From an uncultured Collinsella sp. (GTDB lineage: Bacteria; Actinomycetota; Coriobacteriia; Coriobacteriales; Coriobacteriaceae), in assembly GCA_900540905.1 (NCBI GenBank), contig UQHR01000006.1:1-64000 (forward strand): a DNA stretch of 64,000 nucleotides, given 5' to 3'. Numbering within the stretch: the stretch's first letter is position 1; each line of letters begins with the position of its first letter. The notes beneath the pieces were generated by a model that was not told the DNA's origin, did no database searches, and was given only the letters and a program-made list of their open reading frames with translations. Position numbers and translations under genes: made by a program. Positions 16,761-25,465 of the stretch are shown piece after piece.

Positions 16761-17345
16761 ATGGATATCAAGGTTTCTGGACGCAAGACGACGGTAACCG
16801 ATGCTCTGCGTGCGCATGTGGATGAGAAGATCGGCGAGGCGCTCAAGGTTTTCGATATCGAGCCCATGACGGTCGACGTTGTACTTCGCTATGAGAAGAA
16901 CCCCTCGAACCCCAACCCGGCAATCGTCGAGGTTACGGTTCGTGCCCGCGGTTCGGTGATTCGCGTTGCCGAGCACGGTGCAGATATGTACGCCGCCATC
17001 GACCTCTCCGCCGATAAGGTCACCCGCCAGCTGCGTAAGTTCAAGACCAAGGTCGTGGACAACCGCCAGGGCGGTGCCAGCGCCGCGGATGTCGCGCCGG
17101 TCGAGCGCGTCGAGGATCTGGCCGACCTGCTGCTGCCCGAGGAGGAGGACGACCTGCTCGTCCGCGAGAAGGTTATCGACGTCACCCCGATGACCGAGGA
17201 GCAGGCGCTGGTGCAGACCGATCTGCTGGGCCACGACTTCTACGTGTTCGAGAACGCGACGACCGGCCTTATCAATGTGGTGTATCACCGTAAGAATGGT
17301 GGATATGGCATCATCAAGCCCCGCATCGAAACACTTGACGAGTAA
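16761..17345 (+). CDS. raiA: Long-form ribosome hibernation promoting factor
   Basis: Residues 1-105 are the ribosome-binding HPF/RaiA domain (MDIKVSGRKTTVTDALRAHV, then KVTRQLRKFK); residues 130-190 are the dimerising domain with FYVFENATTGLINVVYHRKNG cut here for length only in description. In long-form HPF two copies dimerise to form inactive 100S ribosomes. 194 aa is the usual length. The start at 16761 follows GGAG. Monocistronic, with a terminator at 17375-17406. Confidence 0.95.
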   Translation: MDIKVSGRKTTVTDALRAHVDEKIGEALKVFDIEPMTVDVVLRYEKNPSNPNPAIVEVTVRARGSVIRVAEHGADMYAAIDLSADKVTRQLRKFKTKVVDNRQGGASAADVAPVERVEDLADLLLPEEEDDLLVREKVIDVTPMTEEQALVQTDLLGHDFYVFENATTGLINVVYHRKNGGYGIIKPRIETLDE

Positions 17346-17374
17346 AATACGTTAACTTGCATGAGTTAACGGTT

Positions 17375-17406
17375 GGCGGCCATCCCATGCGGGTGGCCGC
17401 CTTTTT
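17375..17406 (+). terminator. Terminator after raiA
   Basis: GGCGGCCA and TGGCCGCC pair across a short loop, then TTTTT. Confidence 0.85.
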
Positions 17407-17424
17407 ACGTAAGGAGTCGCTTTG

Positions 17425-18378
17425 ATGGACAAGGCCGCATCCGCCGGTCATTCGGACCGTTGCCGCATCGTCGTCGATACCTGCTGCGACTTTAGCCCCG
17501 AGGTCGCCGCGAACCTCGATGTCGATATCCTGGGTTTCCCCTTCATTATCGATGGCGAGGAGCGCACGGATGACATCTGGTCGAGCATCAGCCCTAAGGA
17601 GTTCTACGACCGCATGCGCGCCGGTGCCCGCGTGTCCACCTCGGCCGTGTCGCTCGGTCGCTATATCGAGTTCTTTACCGAGTGCGCCAAAGAGGGCACG
17701 CCCACGGTCTACCTGTGCTTTACCTCGGCGCTGTCGTCGAGCTACAACTCCGCGTGCCAGGCGGCAGATGCCGTGCGCGCCGAGTATCCCGATTTTGAGC
17801 TCTACGTGGTCGACAACGCTCTGCCCTGTGCGACCGGCGAGCTCTTGGCGCTCGAGGCCGTCCGTCAACGCTCGGCGGGACTCACCGCCAAACAGCTGGT
17901 CGACTGGGCAAACGAGGCCAAGACCTATGTCCACGGCTACTTTACGCTCGAGAGCTTTGACGCGCTGGCTGCCGGCGGCCGCATTCCGCCTGCGGCGGCA
18001 CAGCTCACGGCAAAGCTCGACGTCAAGCCCGAGCTCTCTTACGACCTTGCCGGCTCGCTGTCGCTGATCGGCGTCAACCGCGGCCGCAAGAAGGCGCTCA
18101 AGTCCATCCTCAAGTCGTTCCGCGAGAACTATGTGCCCGATCGCACCATGCCCATCGCCATCATGACGGCCGATGCCGAGAAGGATGGTGACTGGCTCGA
18201 GGCTGCCGTTCGCAAGGAGGAAGGTTGCGCCGACGTCACGATTATCCGTAGTTCCGTCGGTCCTACCATTGGCTCGCACGTGGGGCCCGGCATGGTGGCG
18301 CTTGCGTTTTGGGGCAAGAACCGCGCCGAGAAAGCCTCGCTTTCCGACCGCATCGCACGCCGTGTGCGTGGTGAGTAG
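17425..18378 (+). CDS. DegV family fatty-acid-binding protein
   Basis: DegV/FakB fold. IVVDTCCDFSPE near the N-terminus, RVSTSAVSLGRYIEFF at about residue 73 and FTSALSSSYNSA at about residue 100 are the family motifs that bind the carboxylate of a fatty acid. In Firmicutes such proteins deliver exogenous fatty acids to the FakA kinase; no fakA is nearby. ATG follows AAGGAG by eight bases. 317 aa, a little longer than the usual 280-290. Confidence 0.88.
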   Translation: MDKAASAGHSDRCRIVVDTCCDFSPEVAANLDVDILGFPFIIDGEERTDDIWSSISPKEFYDRMRAGARVSTSAVSLGRYIEFFTECAKEGTPTVYLCFTSALSSSYNSACQAADAVRAEYPDFELYVVDNALPCATGELLALEAVRQRSAGLTAKQLVDWANEAKTYVHGYFTLESFDALAAGGRIPPAAAQLTAKLDVKPELSYDLAGSLSLIGVNRGRKKALKSILKSFRENYVPDRTMPIAIMTADAEKDGDWLEAAVRKEEGCADVTIIRSSVGPTIGSHVGPGMVALAFWGKNRAEKASLSDRIARRVRGE

Positions 18379-18470
18379 ACAGGCGCTACGACCACAGGCG
18401 CCCCGCAGCTCAAGCGCTGGCACTGAGTATTCAACCTGGTAATAACACCCAACCCAAAAGGAAAGGTTTC

Positions 18471-19550
18471 ATGGCAAACAAGCTCTCCGTCGCATTTATC
18501 GGCACCGGAATTATGGGTGCCCCCATCGCCGGTCACATCCTGGATGCCGGCTATCCCGTCACGGTCAACAACCGCACCAAGTCCAAGGCTTCCGCACTTG
18601 TCGAGCGCGGTGCCGTCTGGGCCGATACGCCGGCCGAGGCCGTGGCAAACGCCGATGTCGTCTTTACCATGGTGGGCTATCCCTCTGAGGTCGAGGAGCT
18701 CTACCTGGCGGGCGACGGCCTGCTGGCCTGCACCAAGCCGGGCGCGGTGCTGATCGACCTCACCACGAGCTCGCCCGAGCTCGCGCGCGACATTGCCGAG
18801 GCCGCCCAGGTCTCCGGCCGCATGGCGTTTGACTGCCCCGTCACCGGCGGCGAGTCGGGCGCGATCGCCGGCACGCTCACGGCTATCGTGGGCGCCACCG
18901 AGAACGACATCGCCCCGGTCCGCGACATCCTTGCCACCTTCGCCGCCAACATCTGCTGCTTCGACGGCGCCGGCAAGGGTCAGGCCGCCAAGCTCGCCAA
19001 CCAGGTGTCGCTGGGCGCCTGCATGGTCGGCATGGCGGACGCCATGGCATTTGCCGAGCTGAGCGGCCTCGATCTGGAGAAGACCCGTCAGATGATCCTG
19101 GGCGGCACCGGCAAGTCCGGCGCCATGGAGAGCCTGGCTCCCAAGGCGCTCGACGGCGACTACAAGCCCGGCTTTATGGTCGAGCACTTCATTAAGGACC
19201 TGCGCCTGGCGCTCGCTTACGCCGACGACCGCGAGCTCGCGCTGCCCGGCGCTGACGTGGCCTTTACGCTCTACGACATGCTCGACGCCATCGGTGGCGC
19301 CAAGCTGGGCACCCAGGCCATCACGGTGCTCTACAAGGAGGAGGCCGACGCCATCGCCGCCGGCCTGGACTGGTCGCAGTATCGTCCCGAGGAGCACGGT
19401 GCCCACGAGGACGGCTGCGGTTGCGGCGAGCATGGCGACGACCACGAGTGCGGTTGCGGCCACCACCATGGCGAGGACCACGAGTGCTGCGGCGGCCACG
19501 GCCATGACGACGGCCACGAGTGCTGCTGCGGCCACCATCACGGGGAGTAG
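18471..19550 (+). CDS. 3-hydroxyisobutyrate dehydrogenase family enzyme with metal-binding tail
   Basis: Residues 1-300 are a complete beta-hydroxyacid dehydrogenase: NAD(P) motif FIGTGIMGAPIAGHI, substrate loop CPVTGGESGA and catalytic-lysine segment GKGQAAKLANQ. Relatives reduce tartronate semialdehyde or oxidise 3-hydroxy acids; substrate unknown here. The last 53 residues are an extra tail with 14 His and 9 Cys, in blocks such as HECGCGHHHGEDHECC, expected to bind several metal ions. AAAGGAAAGG precedes the ATG. The next gene starts six bases after the stop. Confidence 0.88.
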   Translation: MANKLSVAFIGTGIMGAPIAGHILDAGYPVTVNNRTKSKASALVERGAVWADTPAEAVANADVVFTMVGYPSEVEELYLAGDGLLACTKPGAVLIDLTTSSPELARDIAEAAQVSGRMAFDCPVTGGESGAIAGTLTAIVGATENDIAPVRDILATFAANICCFDGAGKGQAAKLANQVSLGACMVGMADAMAFAELSGLDLEKTRQMILGGTGKSGAMESLAPKALDGDYKPGFMVEHFIKDLRLALAYADDRELALPGADVAFTLYDMLDAIGGAKLGTQAITVLYKEEADAIAAGLDWSQYRPEEHGAHEDGCGCGEHGDDHECGCGHHHGEDHECCGGHGHDDGHECCCGHHHGE

Positions 19551-19555
19551 CGCCC

Positions 19556-19984
19556 ATGAGCTGGACGTTCGTGGTGCTTGCGCTGGTGCTCTTTCTCTTT
19601 GCGATCTACATCGGCTTTTTGTGCGGCCAGTGGGCGTGCGAAAAGCGCGTCATCACCAAGCGCGATTACTGGATCGCCAATTTTGCAGGTGCGGCGGCAG
19701 TTGTCCTGCTGACCTGGGTGTTCTCGCTGTTCCCGCTGGTGCAGTTTGCGCCGATCGGCTGGCTCGGTGGCTTTATCGCCGGCCTTAAGATGAGCTTTGG
19801 CGAGTCCGTCGGTCCGTGGCGCAAGCACGACGAGGTCTTTAACGTCAACAAGGCTCACCGCGCCGCCGCCGACGCGGGCGATGCCGAGGAGCGTCGCCGC
19901 GCACGCCGCAATGGTGCGGCCGACCGACAGCTTATCTCGGTCACCGATGACAGCAAGGGTGCTGGCAAGCACGCTAAGAAATAG
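19556..19984 (+). CDS. Small membrane protein, unknown function
   Basis: 142 residues. Two membrane helices (about 3-22 and 40-60) are followed by a hydrophobic stretch near FAPIGWLGGFIAGLK and a charged cytoplasmic C-terminus rich in Arg, Ala and Lys. The start at 19556 follows GGGGAG. It sits between the His-tailed dehydrogenase and the HEAT-like gene with short spacings, so it is probably co-transcribed. No family recognised. Confidence 0.8.
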   Translation: MSWTFVVLALVLFLFAIYIGFLCGQWACEKRVITKRDYWIANFAGAAAVVLLTWVFSLFPLVQFAPIGWLGGFIAGLKMSFGESVGPWRKHDEVFNVNKAHRAAADAGDAEERRRARRNGAADRQLISVTDDSKGAGKHAKK

Positions 19985-19999
19985 TAAGAAGAGGTAACT

Positions 20000-20698
20000 A
20001 TGGCAGAAAATAAAGACGAACAGCTCACCGACGAGGAGCTGGCACAGCTTCAGCTGGCAGAGGAGAACGAGAACGCCGTCGACCGTCTGGTCAAGGAGCT
20101 CGGCTGCCCCACGCGCCGCATCCGTCAGTTTGCCGCCCGCGTGCTGCACCTGCTTGCCGAGCGCGATCCGCAGCGCGTCGTGCCCTGCGTGCCCGCGCTG
20201 ATCGAGGCACTCGACCGCCCCGAGGCTCAGACCCGCTGGGAGGCCCTCGATGCCCTGGCGGCGCTTGCCACCACCTGCCCCGAGCAGCTGGGCGATGCCT
20301 TTGAGGGCGCCGAGACCGCGCTGTTCGACGAGATTTCCTCCACGCTGCGCTATGCCGCCTTCCGCCTGCTGTGCGTGTGGGGCGCCACGAGCGTCGAGCG
20401 TTCGCGCGAGGCTTGGCCCATCCTGGACGAGGCTATCCAGTGCTACCACGGCGACCTTGAGTATCGCGACATGCTCGGTTGCCTGTACGAGTTTGGCCAG
20501 GGCGAGATTGACGCCGAGGTCGCCGAGAAGCTTGCGCTGCGCCTTAAGTTCGATGCCGAGAACGGCAAGGGCAGCTATCTCAAGGCCCGTTCGAGCGAGA
20601 TTTGCGAAATGCTTGTTAAACGTTTTGGCCTGGATCTCTCCAAAAAGAAGAAGCGTGCTAGCGTTAAAAAATCTGACGACGCCGAAGACGAGGAGTAA
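20000..20698 (+). CDS. HEAT-repeat-like protein
   Basis: 232 residues, all helical. Residues 25-150 contain at least three HEAT-like helix pairs (for example RRIRQFAARVLHLLAERDP and ETALFDEISSTLRYAAFRL), normally a surface for protein contacts. The C-terminus is lysine-rich, then acidic. AAGAGG precedes the ATG and the next gene starts six bases after the stop. Function unknown. Confidence 0.8.
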   Translation: MAENKDEQLTDEELAQLQLAEENENAVDRLVKELGCPTRRIRQFAARVLHLLAERDPQRVVPCVPALIEALDRPEAQTRWEALDALAALATTCPEQLGDAFEGAETALFDEISSTLRYAAFRLLCVWGATSVERSREAWPILDEAIQCYHGDLEYRDMLGCLYEFGQGEIDAEVAEKLALRLKFDAENGKGSYLKARSSEICEMLVKRFGLDLSKKKKRASVKKSDDAEDEE

Positions 20699-20704
20699 CA
20701 GATT

Positions 20705-21814
20705 ATGGCGCACGATGTAGTCCTGATTCCCGGTGACGGTATCGGTCCCGAGATTACGCAGGCCATGCGCCGCGTGGTCGAGGCCACCGGTGTCCAGATC
20801 AACTGGAACGTCCAGGAGGCCGGTGCCGGCGTCATGGATGAGTTTGGCACGCCGCTGCCCCAGCACGTGCTCGATGCGGTCGCCGAGACCAAGGTTGCCA
20901 TCAAGGGCCCCATCACCACGCCGGTCGGTACGGGTTTCCGCAGCGTCAACGTGGCCCTGCGCAAGCATTTTGACCTGTATGCCTGCGTGCGCCCCTGCCT
21001 GTCGCAGCCGGGCGACGGCTCGCGCTTCCGCGATGTCGACCTGGTTATCGTGCGCGAGAACACCGAGGACCTCTACGCCGGCATCGAGTTCGATGAGGGC
21101 GCTGCCGAGGTCGAGGAGCTCTCGCAGCTCGTCGAGCGCTCGGGCCAGAAGACTTTCGCCGCGGATTCCGCCATCTCAATTAAGCCGATTTCCATCGCCA
21201 AGAGCCGCCGCATTGTGGAGTACGCCTTTGAGTACGCCCGCCGCTGCGGCCGCAAAAAGGTGACGGCCGTGCACAAGGCCAACATCATGAAGGCGACCGA
21301 CGGCCTGTTCCTGCGCGTGGCGCGCGAGGTGGCCGCCAACTATCCCGATATCGAGTTCAACGACAAGATTGTCGACGCTACCTGCATGGGCCTGGTCCAG
21401 AACCCCAACGACTTCGATGTCCTGGTGCTCCCCAACCTGTACGGTGACATCGTGAGCGACCTGTGCGCAGGTCTGGTGGGCGGCCTGGGTATGGCTCCGG
21501 GTTCCAACATCGGTGCCGACTGCGCCATCTTCGAGGCAACGCACGGCTCCGCGCCCGATATCGCTGGCCAGGATATCGCTAACCCCACGGCCGAGATTCT
21601 GTCTGCGGCTATGATGCTCGATCACCTGGGCGAGAACGACGCGGCCAATCGCATTCGCGCCGCCGTTTCTGCTACGCTCGACGAGGGTGAGCAGGTTACC
21701 GGCGACGTTCGTCGTGCCCAGACCGGCTCCGTTGAGGGCGCTGTGGGCACGCAGGCCTTTGCCGATGCCGTTATCGCGCACCTGGCCCAAGGCATGCAGA
21801 CTGCAAACGCCTAA
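20705..21814 (+). CDS. icd: Isocitrate/isopropylmalate dehydrogenase family, likely NAD-isocitrate dehydrogenase
   Basis: 369 residues with LIPGDGIGPEI at the N-terminus, the substrate segment FRSVNVALRKHFDLYACVRPC, IVRENTEDLYAGIE and NLYGDIVSDL metal-binding region, and GSAPDIAGQDIANP. The serine-containing loop before NVALRKHFDLYA favours isocitrate over isopropylmalate. No leu genes are adjacent, which also fits an isocitrate role. Cofactor choice (NAD) is inferred from resemblance to IDH3-type enzymes. Confidence 0.85.
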   Translation: MAHDVVLIPGDGIGPEITQAMRRVVEATGVQINWNVQEAGAGVMDEFGTPLPQHVLDAVAETKVAIKGPITTPVGTGFRSVNVALRKHFDLYACVRPCLSQPGDGSRFRDVDLVIVRENTEDLYAGIEFDEGAAEVEELSQLVERSGQKTFAADSAISIKPISIAKSRRIVEYAFEYARRCGRKKVTAVHKANIMKATDGLFLRVAREVAANYPDIEFNDKIVDATCMGLVQNPNDFDVLVLPNLYGDIVSDLCAGLVGGLGMAPGSNIGADCAIFEATHGSAPDIAGQDIANPTAEILSAAMMLDHLGENDAANRIRAAVSATLDEGEQVTGDVRRAQTGSVEGAVGTQAFADAVIAHLAQGMQTANA

Positions 21815-21849
21815 ATAGTACTTAAGTGTTTGCGTATAACCTAAGAATC

Positions 21850-21882
21850 AATACGCCCGGCGCTCTGTCGGGCGTATTCTAT
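21850..21882 (+). terminator. Terminator after the isocitrate dehydrogenase gene
   Basis: AATACGCCCG and CGGGCGTATT pair perfectly, then CTATT. Confidence 0.75.
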
Positions 21883-21916
21883 TGCGGACTATGTTTCCTA
21901 ACAAGGAGTAACTGAT

Positions 21917-23002
21917 ATGGGTCTGATTCAAAAGAAGGACGAGAAGGACGAGATCGACGGCATCCAGATCATCGAGCGCGGCGAAGGCCCCGACGGTGAC
22001 GAGGACGAGAAGATCGATCTGGTCGCCGGTACGTCTGCCGAGCACATTGCCGCCGGCACGACGGCCGAGGAGGAGGACGCTCGCCTGGAGGCAAAGATCG
22101 CCGCGGACGCCGCCGACGAGAACCTCATGCCCGAGGAACAGGACGAGGACGACGACTCCGACGCGGACGACCATGCATCCAAGCACAAGAAGACGATGAT
22201 TGCCGCCTTTGTTGTCGCTATCGTGATCGCTGCTGTGGTCGGCTTCTTTATCGGCAACGGTGGTTTTGGCGGCAAGGGCGTCGGCTCGGCGACCCTCACC
22301 GAGGACCAGCTCGATTCGACCGTGGCAAGCTACAGCTACAACGGCAAGAAGAGCGACATCACCGCGCGCGAGGCCATCGAGAGCCAGTACAGCCTCGACA
22401 CCGTCAAGGATGGCGATGGCAACTACACCGCTCCGTCTGCCGACGTCATCCTGTCCTACGTGCGCAACAAGATTCTGCTCGATGCTGCCGAGGACGAGGG
22501 CATTACCGTTTCTTCCAAGGAAATGAAGAAGTACGCTGAGGATTCCATCGGCACCTCCGACTACAAGACCATGGCCACGCAGTACGGCGTGTCCAAGGAC
22601 CAGGCCAAGCAGATCGTCCGTCAGTCCGCTACGCTGCAGAAGCTCTACAAGAAGAAGGTGGGCGACAGCTCCGCAAGCATGCCGACTGCTCCGACCGAGC
22701 CTTCTGACGGCAACGAGGAGACCGCGAGCAAGGACTACGCCGACTACATCATCAACCTTGCCGGCGATGAGTGGGATAGCTCAAAGGGCACCTGGAAGGA
22801 TGCCGACAGCACCTATGCCAAGGCCTTTGCCGATGATGCCTTTACGACCGATAGCGCCACCTACAAGCAGGCCATGACCGCCTACTACACTGCTTATCAG
22901 CAGTATTCCTCGCAGGCTTCGAGCGCCAGCTCCAAGTGGACCGAGTATGCTAACGGCCTCTATGCCAAGGCCAACATCAGCATCTACGGCCTGTTTGCGT
23001 AA
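21917..23002 (+). CDS. Membrane-anchored SurA-like protein
   Basis: 361 residues. An acidic cytoplasmic N-terminus of about 90 residues precedes one membrane helix (about 93-114, AAFVVAIVIAAVVGFFIG). The outside part has a SurA_N-like chaperone segment (VILSYVRNKILLDAAEDEGI...EMKKYAEDS) without an obvious parvulin isomerase core. Probably helps folding or secretion outside the membrane; inference only. AAGGAG lies upstream and a strong terminator follows. Confidence 0.78.
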   Translation: MGLIQKKDEKDEIDGIQIIERGEGPDGDEDEKIDLVAGTSAEHIAAGTTAEEEDARLEAKIAADAADENLMPEEQDEDDDSDADDHASKHKKTMIAAFVVAIVIAAVVGFFIGNGGFGGKGVGSATLTEDQLDSTVASYSYNGKKSDITAREAIESQYSLDTVKDGDGNYTAPSADVILSYVRNKILLDAAEDEGITVSSKEMKKYAEDSIGTSDYKTMATQYGVSKDQAKQIVRQSATLQKLYKKKVGDSSASMPTAPTEPSDGNEETASKDYADYIINLAGDEWDSSKGTWKDADSTYAKAFADDAFTTDSATYKQAMTAYYTAYQQYSSQASSASSKWTEYANGLYAKANISIYGLFA

Positions 23003-23044
23003 GGTTTGCCTGCACTACTGCGCGCTAACCGATCTACCTGATTG

Positions 23045-23081
23045 AGCCCGCTAGAACGGATAACGTTCTAGCGGGCTTTTT
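23045..23081 (+). terminator. Terminator after the SurA-like gene
   Basis: AGCCCGCTAGAACG and CGTTCTAGCGGGCT form a perfect 14-bp stem, then TTTTT. Confidence 0.92.
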
Positions 23082-23114
23082 GCGTTGAGGGCGTGATTGG
23101 CGGCTTAATTATGG

Positions 23115-23354
23115 CTATTCATCTTTAAGTCCAAAAAGGCTATCGGCTTCATCGTCGGATACATATTCCAGTACATCGCCCGGTTGGCAGTCGAGTGCCC
23201 GGCATATCGCGTCAAGAGTTGAAAAACGTATGGCAGAAACCTTGCCCGTCTTAATGCGTGACATATTGACCTGGGAGATGCCCACACGTTCCGCAAGCTC
23301 TTTGGATGAAATCTTGCGTTCGGCGAGCATGCGGTCAAGCCGCAGAATAATCAT
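23115..23354 (-). CDS. Cro/CI-type helix-turn-helix regulator
   Basis: 79 residues, nearly all one HTH_3/YozG-like domain (ERKISSKELAERVGISQVNMSRIKTG). Small regulators of this type are usually paired with a DUF2975 membrane protein, as here: its partner ends nine bases upstream. Probably controls its own operon. Confidence 0.9.
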   Translation of the reverse strand: MIILRLDRMLAERKISSKELAERVGISQVNMSRIKTGKVSAIRFSTLDAICRALDCQPGDVLEYVSDDEADSLFGLKDE

Positions 23355-23363
23355 GGATTCCCC

Positions 23364-24002
23364 CTAGAGCAACTCGTCATCTTGCTTTTGCAGGATATAC
23401 CCGTAGCGGAAGATGCTGGCAATCAGGCAAATAATCAGGCCTGCAAAGAGCATGGAGGGCTCGAATAACTGGCCGACGAACGCATCCGTAAAGCTGCCGC
23501 CAAATCCTGAGAGTATCATTCCCGTGATTACGGCACCAAGAAGCCTCACGGCAACGCCGCCGATAAGGAATAAATGTCCTACTCGACGAAGTGTCTGGTT
23601 ACATTCAAGGTCAAAGGGCCTGCCTTCCTTTTCAATGTTGAAGAAAAGCCTGCGCACGCTTATCGCGATGGTAAGCGCGAGACATGTCATCAAGAGGCTC
23701 CCTATGGCAGTGTGACCATCGTGTGCGACGAGCATAAGTGGGGCCTGCGCATCGGTACCGACGATAGCAAGGCATGGCCCCTCGCCGGCTTGAAGTTCTA
23801 CGGATTGGAGACACGACCCTTGGGAGAGGCCAGGCAATATGAGCAGAAGGTCAATCGCAATGACTGCGAGGAGTCCCAGAGCGAGCGCGGTGGTAATACA
23901 GATCGTGGCCCATTTGCAGATGCGAGCGAGCTTCCTCAGTTCGACTATTGTCTGTTCGCGGCTGATGGTTTCATTCGATATAGATGCGTTTCGATGGACC
24001 AT
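23364..24002 (-). CDS. DUF2975 membrane protein
   Basis: 212 residues with four membrane helices, the typical DUF2975 layout. RRLFFNIEKEGRPFDLECNQTLRRVGHL in the middle carries the conserved GRPF motif. Start at 24002 is supported by GGAGGGG six bases upstream; an ATG at 24041 lies in the promoter. Partner of the Cro-like protein at 23115; function of such pairs is unknown. Confidence 0.87.
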   Translation of the reverse strand: MVHRNASISNETISREQTIVELRKLARICKWATICITTALALGLLAVIAIDLLLILPGLSQGSCLQSVELQAGEGPCLAIVGTDAQAPLMLVAHDGHTAIGSLLMTCLALTIAISVRRLFFNIEKEGRPFDLECNQTLRRVGHLFLIGGVAVRLLGAVITGMILSGFGGSFTDAFVGQLFEPSMLFAGLIICLIASIFRYGYILQKQDDELL

Positions 24003-24025
24003 AACCCCTCCAATCGGCGTTTGGG

Positions 24026-24039
24026 ATGATACTTGTATC
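24026..24039. promoter_or_regulatory. TGATAC inverted repeat
   Basis: TGATAC-TT-GTATCA lies 24 bases upstream of the DUF2975 start and is a likely operator for the HTH protein of the same operon. Confidence 0.45.
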
Positions 24040-24251
24040 ATATCAGAATTAACGATAAACGATAAATAATTACGGATACTGAGTATGTAATGATTGAAAA
24101 CGATTAGCGTGAGCTATTAGCTCATTTTGGATGCCGGAGTTTGGCGCGTGGGGGATAAGGACAAATGCCAAAATTACCTGTGATCGCGCAGGTGCTTCAT
24201 CGGGTCTCCCCAATTCATCTGGGAAAACGGCTGAAAACGATTGCAAATAAC

Positions 24252-24281
24252 CGGTGAACGGTCGAAAACTACCGTTCACCG
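24252..24281. promoter_or_regulatory. CGGTGAACGGT inverted repeat
   Basis: CGGTGAACGGT and ACCGTTCACCG are exact complements with CGAAAACT between. Related sites occur near the lactose genes (42762, 43949) and the gal promoter region (53928). A weaker relative GGTAAACGGT...ACCGTGAGC is at 24471-24499. The rest of 24003-24704 is AT-richer promoter DNA with no supported gene. Confidence 0.6.
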
Positions 24282-24574
24282 ATAATCTCAAAACTGGTTC
24301 TAACTGGTATTAAGTCAAAAAGACCAATTCACATATCTTCACAATGACCTGCAATTTTTCTACACGCTATTTTTAGCCGCCCTGCGTTGTTTAGACACAG
24401 GAAAAGTTTCGATCTTTTGCCAAAGCATTTCGAAACGGTTTCAAAACCGCAGGTAGAAGTGTTAACGAGCGGTAAACGGTCGAAATATCACCGTGAGCGG
24501 TGCAAAAACGTTTTACCGTATAAATCAACGAAAGCGGCCTCTTCTGGGGTGATATAGTGACAACAACACGTCAC

Positions 24575-24600
24575 GTGGTTACTACCAGTTTAGAAACCAC
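24575..24600 (+). promoter_or_regulatory. Putative GntR operator upstream of the PTS operon
   Basis: GTGGTT...AACCAC inverted repeat containing TGGTTACTACCAG. The same 13 bases occur at 28868-28880 upstream of agaS, so the GntR protein at 28096 probably binds both. Confidence 0.65.
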
Positions 24601-24704
24601 TGGTCTTCAAAGAACGCTTTCCAAGAAGCTTTAAGGGCGAGCGCCCGCTGGCTTCCGAAAATCATCGGACTCAGATCGTACACACCTTCGGAAGGGAAAT
24701 TTGA

Positions 24705-25148
24705 ATGGTTGGCTTTATTCTTACCGGTCATGGACAGTTCGCACCCGGCCTTGCAAGCGCTATCGCTATGGTTGCCGGCGACCAGCCTGCTTTTACCGTC
24801 GTTCCTTTTGAGGGCGACCAGGCCGCATCCTACGGTGAGGATCTCCGCGCCGCTATTACCGCCATGCGCGAGGAGTGCGATGGCGTGCTCGTCTTTACCG
24901 ACCTGCTTGGCGGCACCCCGTTCAACCAGTCGATGATGATTGCCCAGGATGTCGACAACGTCGAGGTTCTGACTGGCACCAACCTTCCCATGGTTATTGA
25001 GCTTCTGTTCCTCCGCGGCAATGCCACGCTCGCCGAGCTTGGTGAGCAGGCAGTGACCGTTGGCCAGACGGGCATTACCGCCCAGACGGTCGCTTCTGTT
25101 GCTGGAGCCGAGGAAGAGGATGTCTTCGGCGAAGAGGATGGCATCTAA
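24705..25148 (+). CDS. agaF: PTS IIA component, mannose/N-acetylgalactosamine class
   Basis: 147 residues of the EIIA-Man fold. The phosphorylated histidine is H9 in ILTGHGQFAPG; VFTDLLGGTPFNQS at about residue 65 is typical. It accepts phosphate from HPr and passes it to IIB. First gene of a IIA-yajC-IIB-IIC-IID operon; its stop overlaps the yajC start. Substrate N-acetylgalactosamine is inferred from the neighbouring catabolic genes. Confidence 0.9.
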   Translation: MVGFILTGHGQFAPGLASAIAMVAGDQPAFTVVPFEGDQAASYGEDLRAAITAMREECDGVLVFTDLLGGTPFNQSMMIAQDVDNVEVLTGTNLPMVIELLFLRGNATLAELGEQAVTVGQTGITAQTVASVAGAEEEDVFGEEDGI

Positions 25149-25429
25149 TGGCCGATTTCGGAGCCAGCGTCTTGAGCTCCTCGGTCGCTCTTTTGGGCCT
25201 GCTTGTCATCATGGGCTTGATTTACACCATCTGGTCGCAAATCAACATGAAGAAGAAGCAGAAGTACTTCAAGGAGCTGCACACCGAGCTCAAGCCGGGT
25301 CAGGAGGTTCTTTTCGCCGGCGGTATCTACGGAACCGTCAAGGGCATCGAAGGCGAAAAGGTCCAGATCAAAGTCCGATCCGGTGCCGTCGTAGATGTTT
25401 CGCGTTACGCGATTCAGGAGATCAAGTAA
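25148..25429 (+). CDS. yajC: YajC-like protein inside a PTS operon
   Basis: 93 residues: one membrane helix (about 11-31), then KKKQKYFKELHTELKPGQEVLFAGG, the YajC family signature. Housekeeping YajC sits with secDF; here it lies between PTS IIA and IIB and overlaps IIA, so it is probably a specialised copy. A similar gene accompanies the hyaluronan/GalNAc-type PTS of pneumococcus as far as I recall. Its role in sugar uptake is not known. Confidence 0.88.
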   Translation: MADFGASVLSSSVALLGLLVIMGLIYTIWSQINMKKKQKYFKELHTELKPGQEVLFAGGIYGTVKGIEGEKVQIKVRSGAVVDVSRYAIQEIK

Positions 25430-25465
25430 CTGTCGTCAGCAAATAACGAAAGGAAGCTGATCAAC

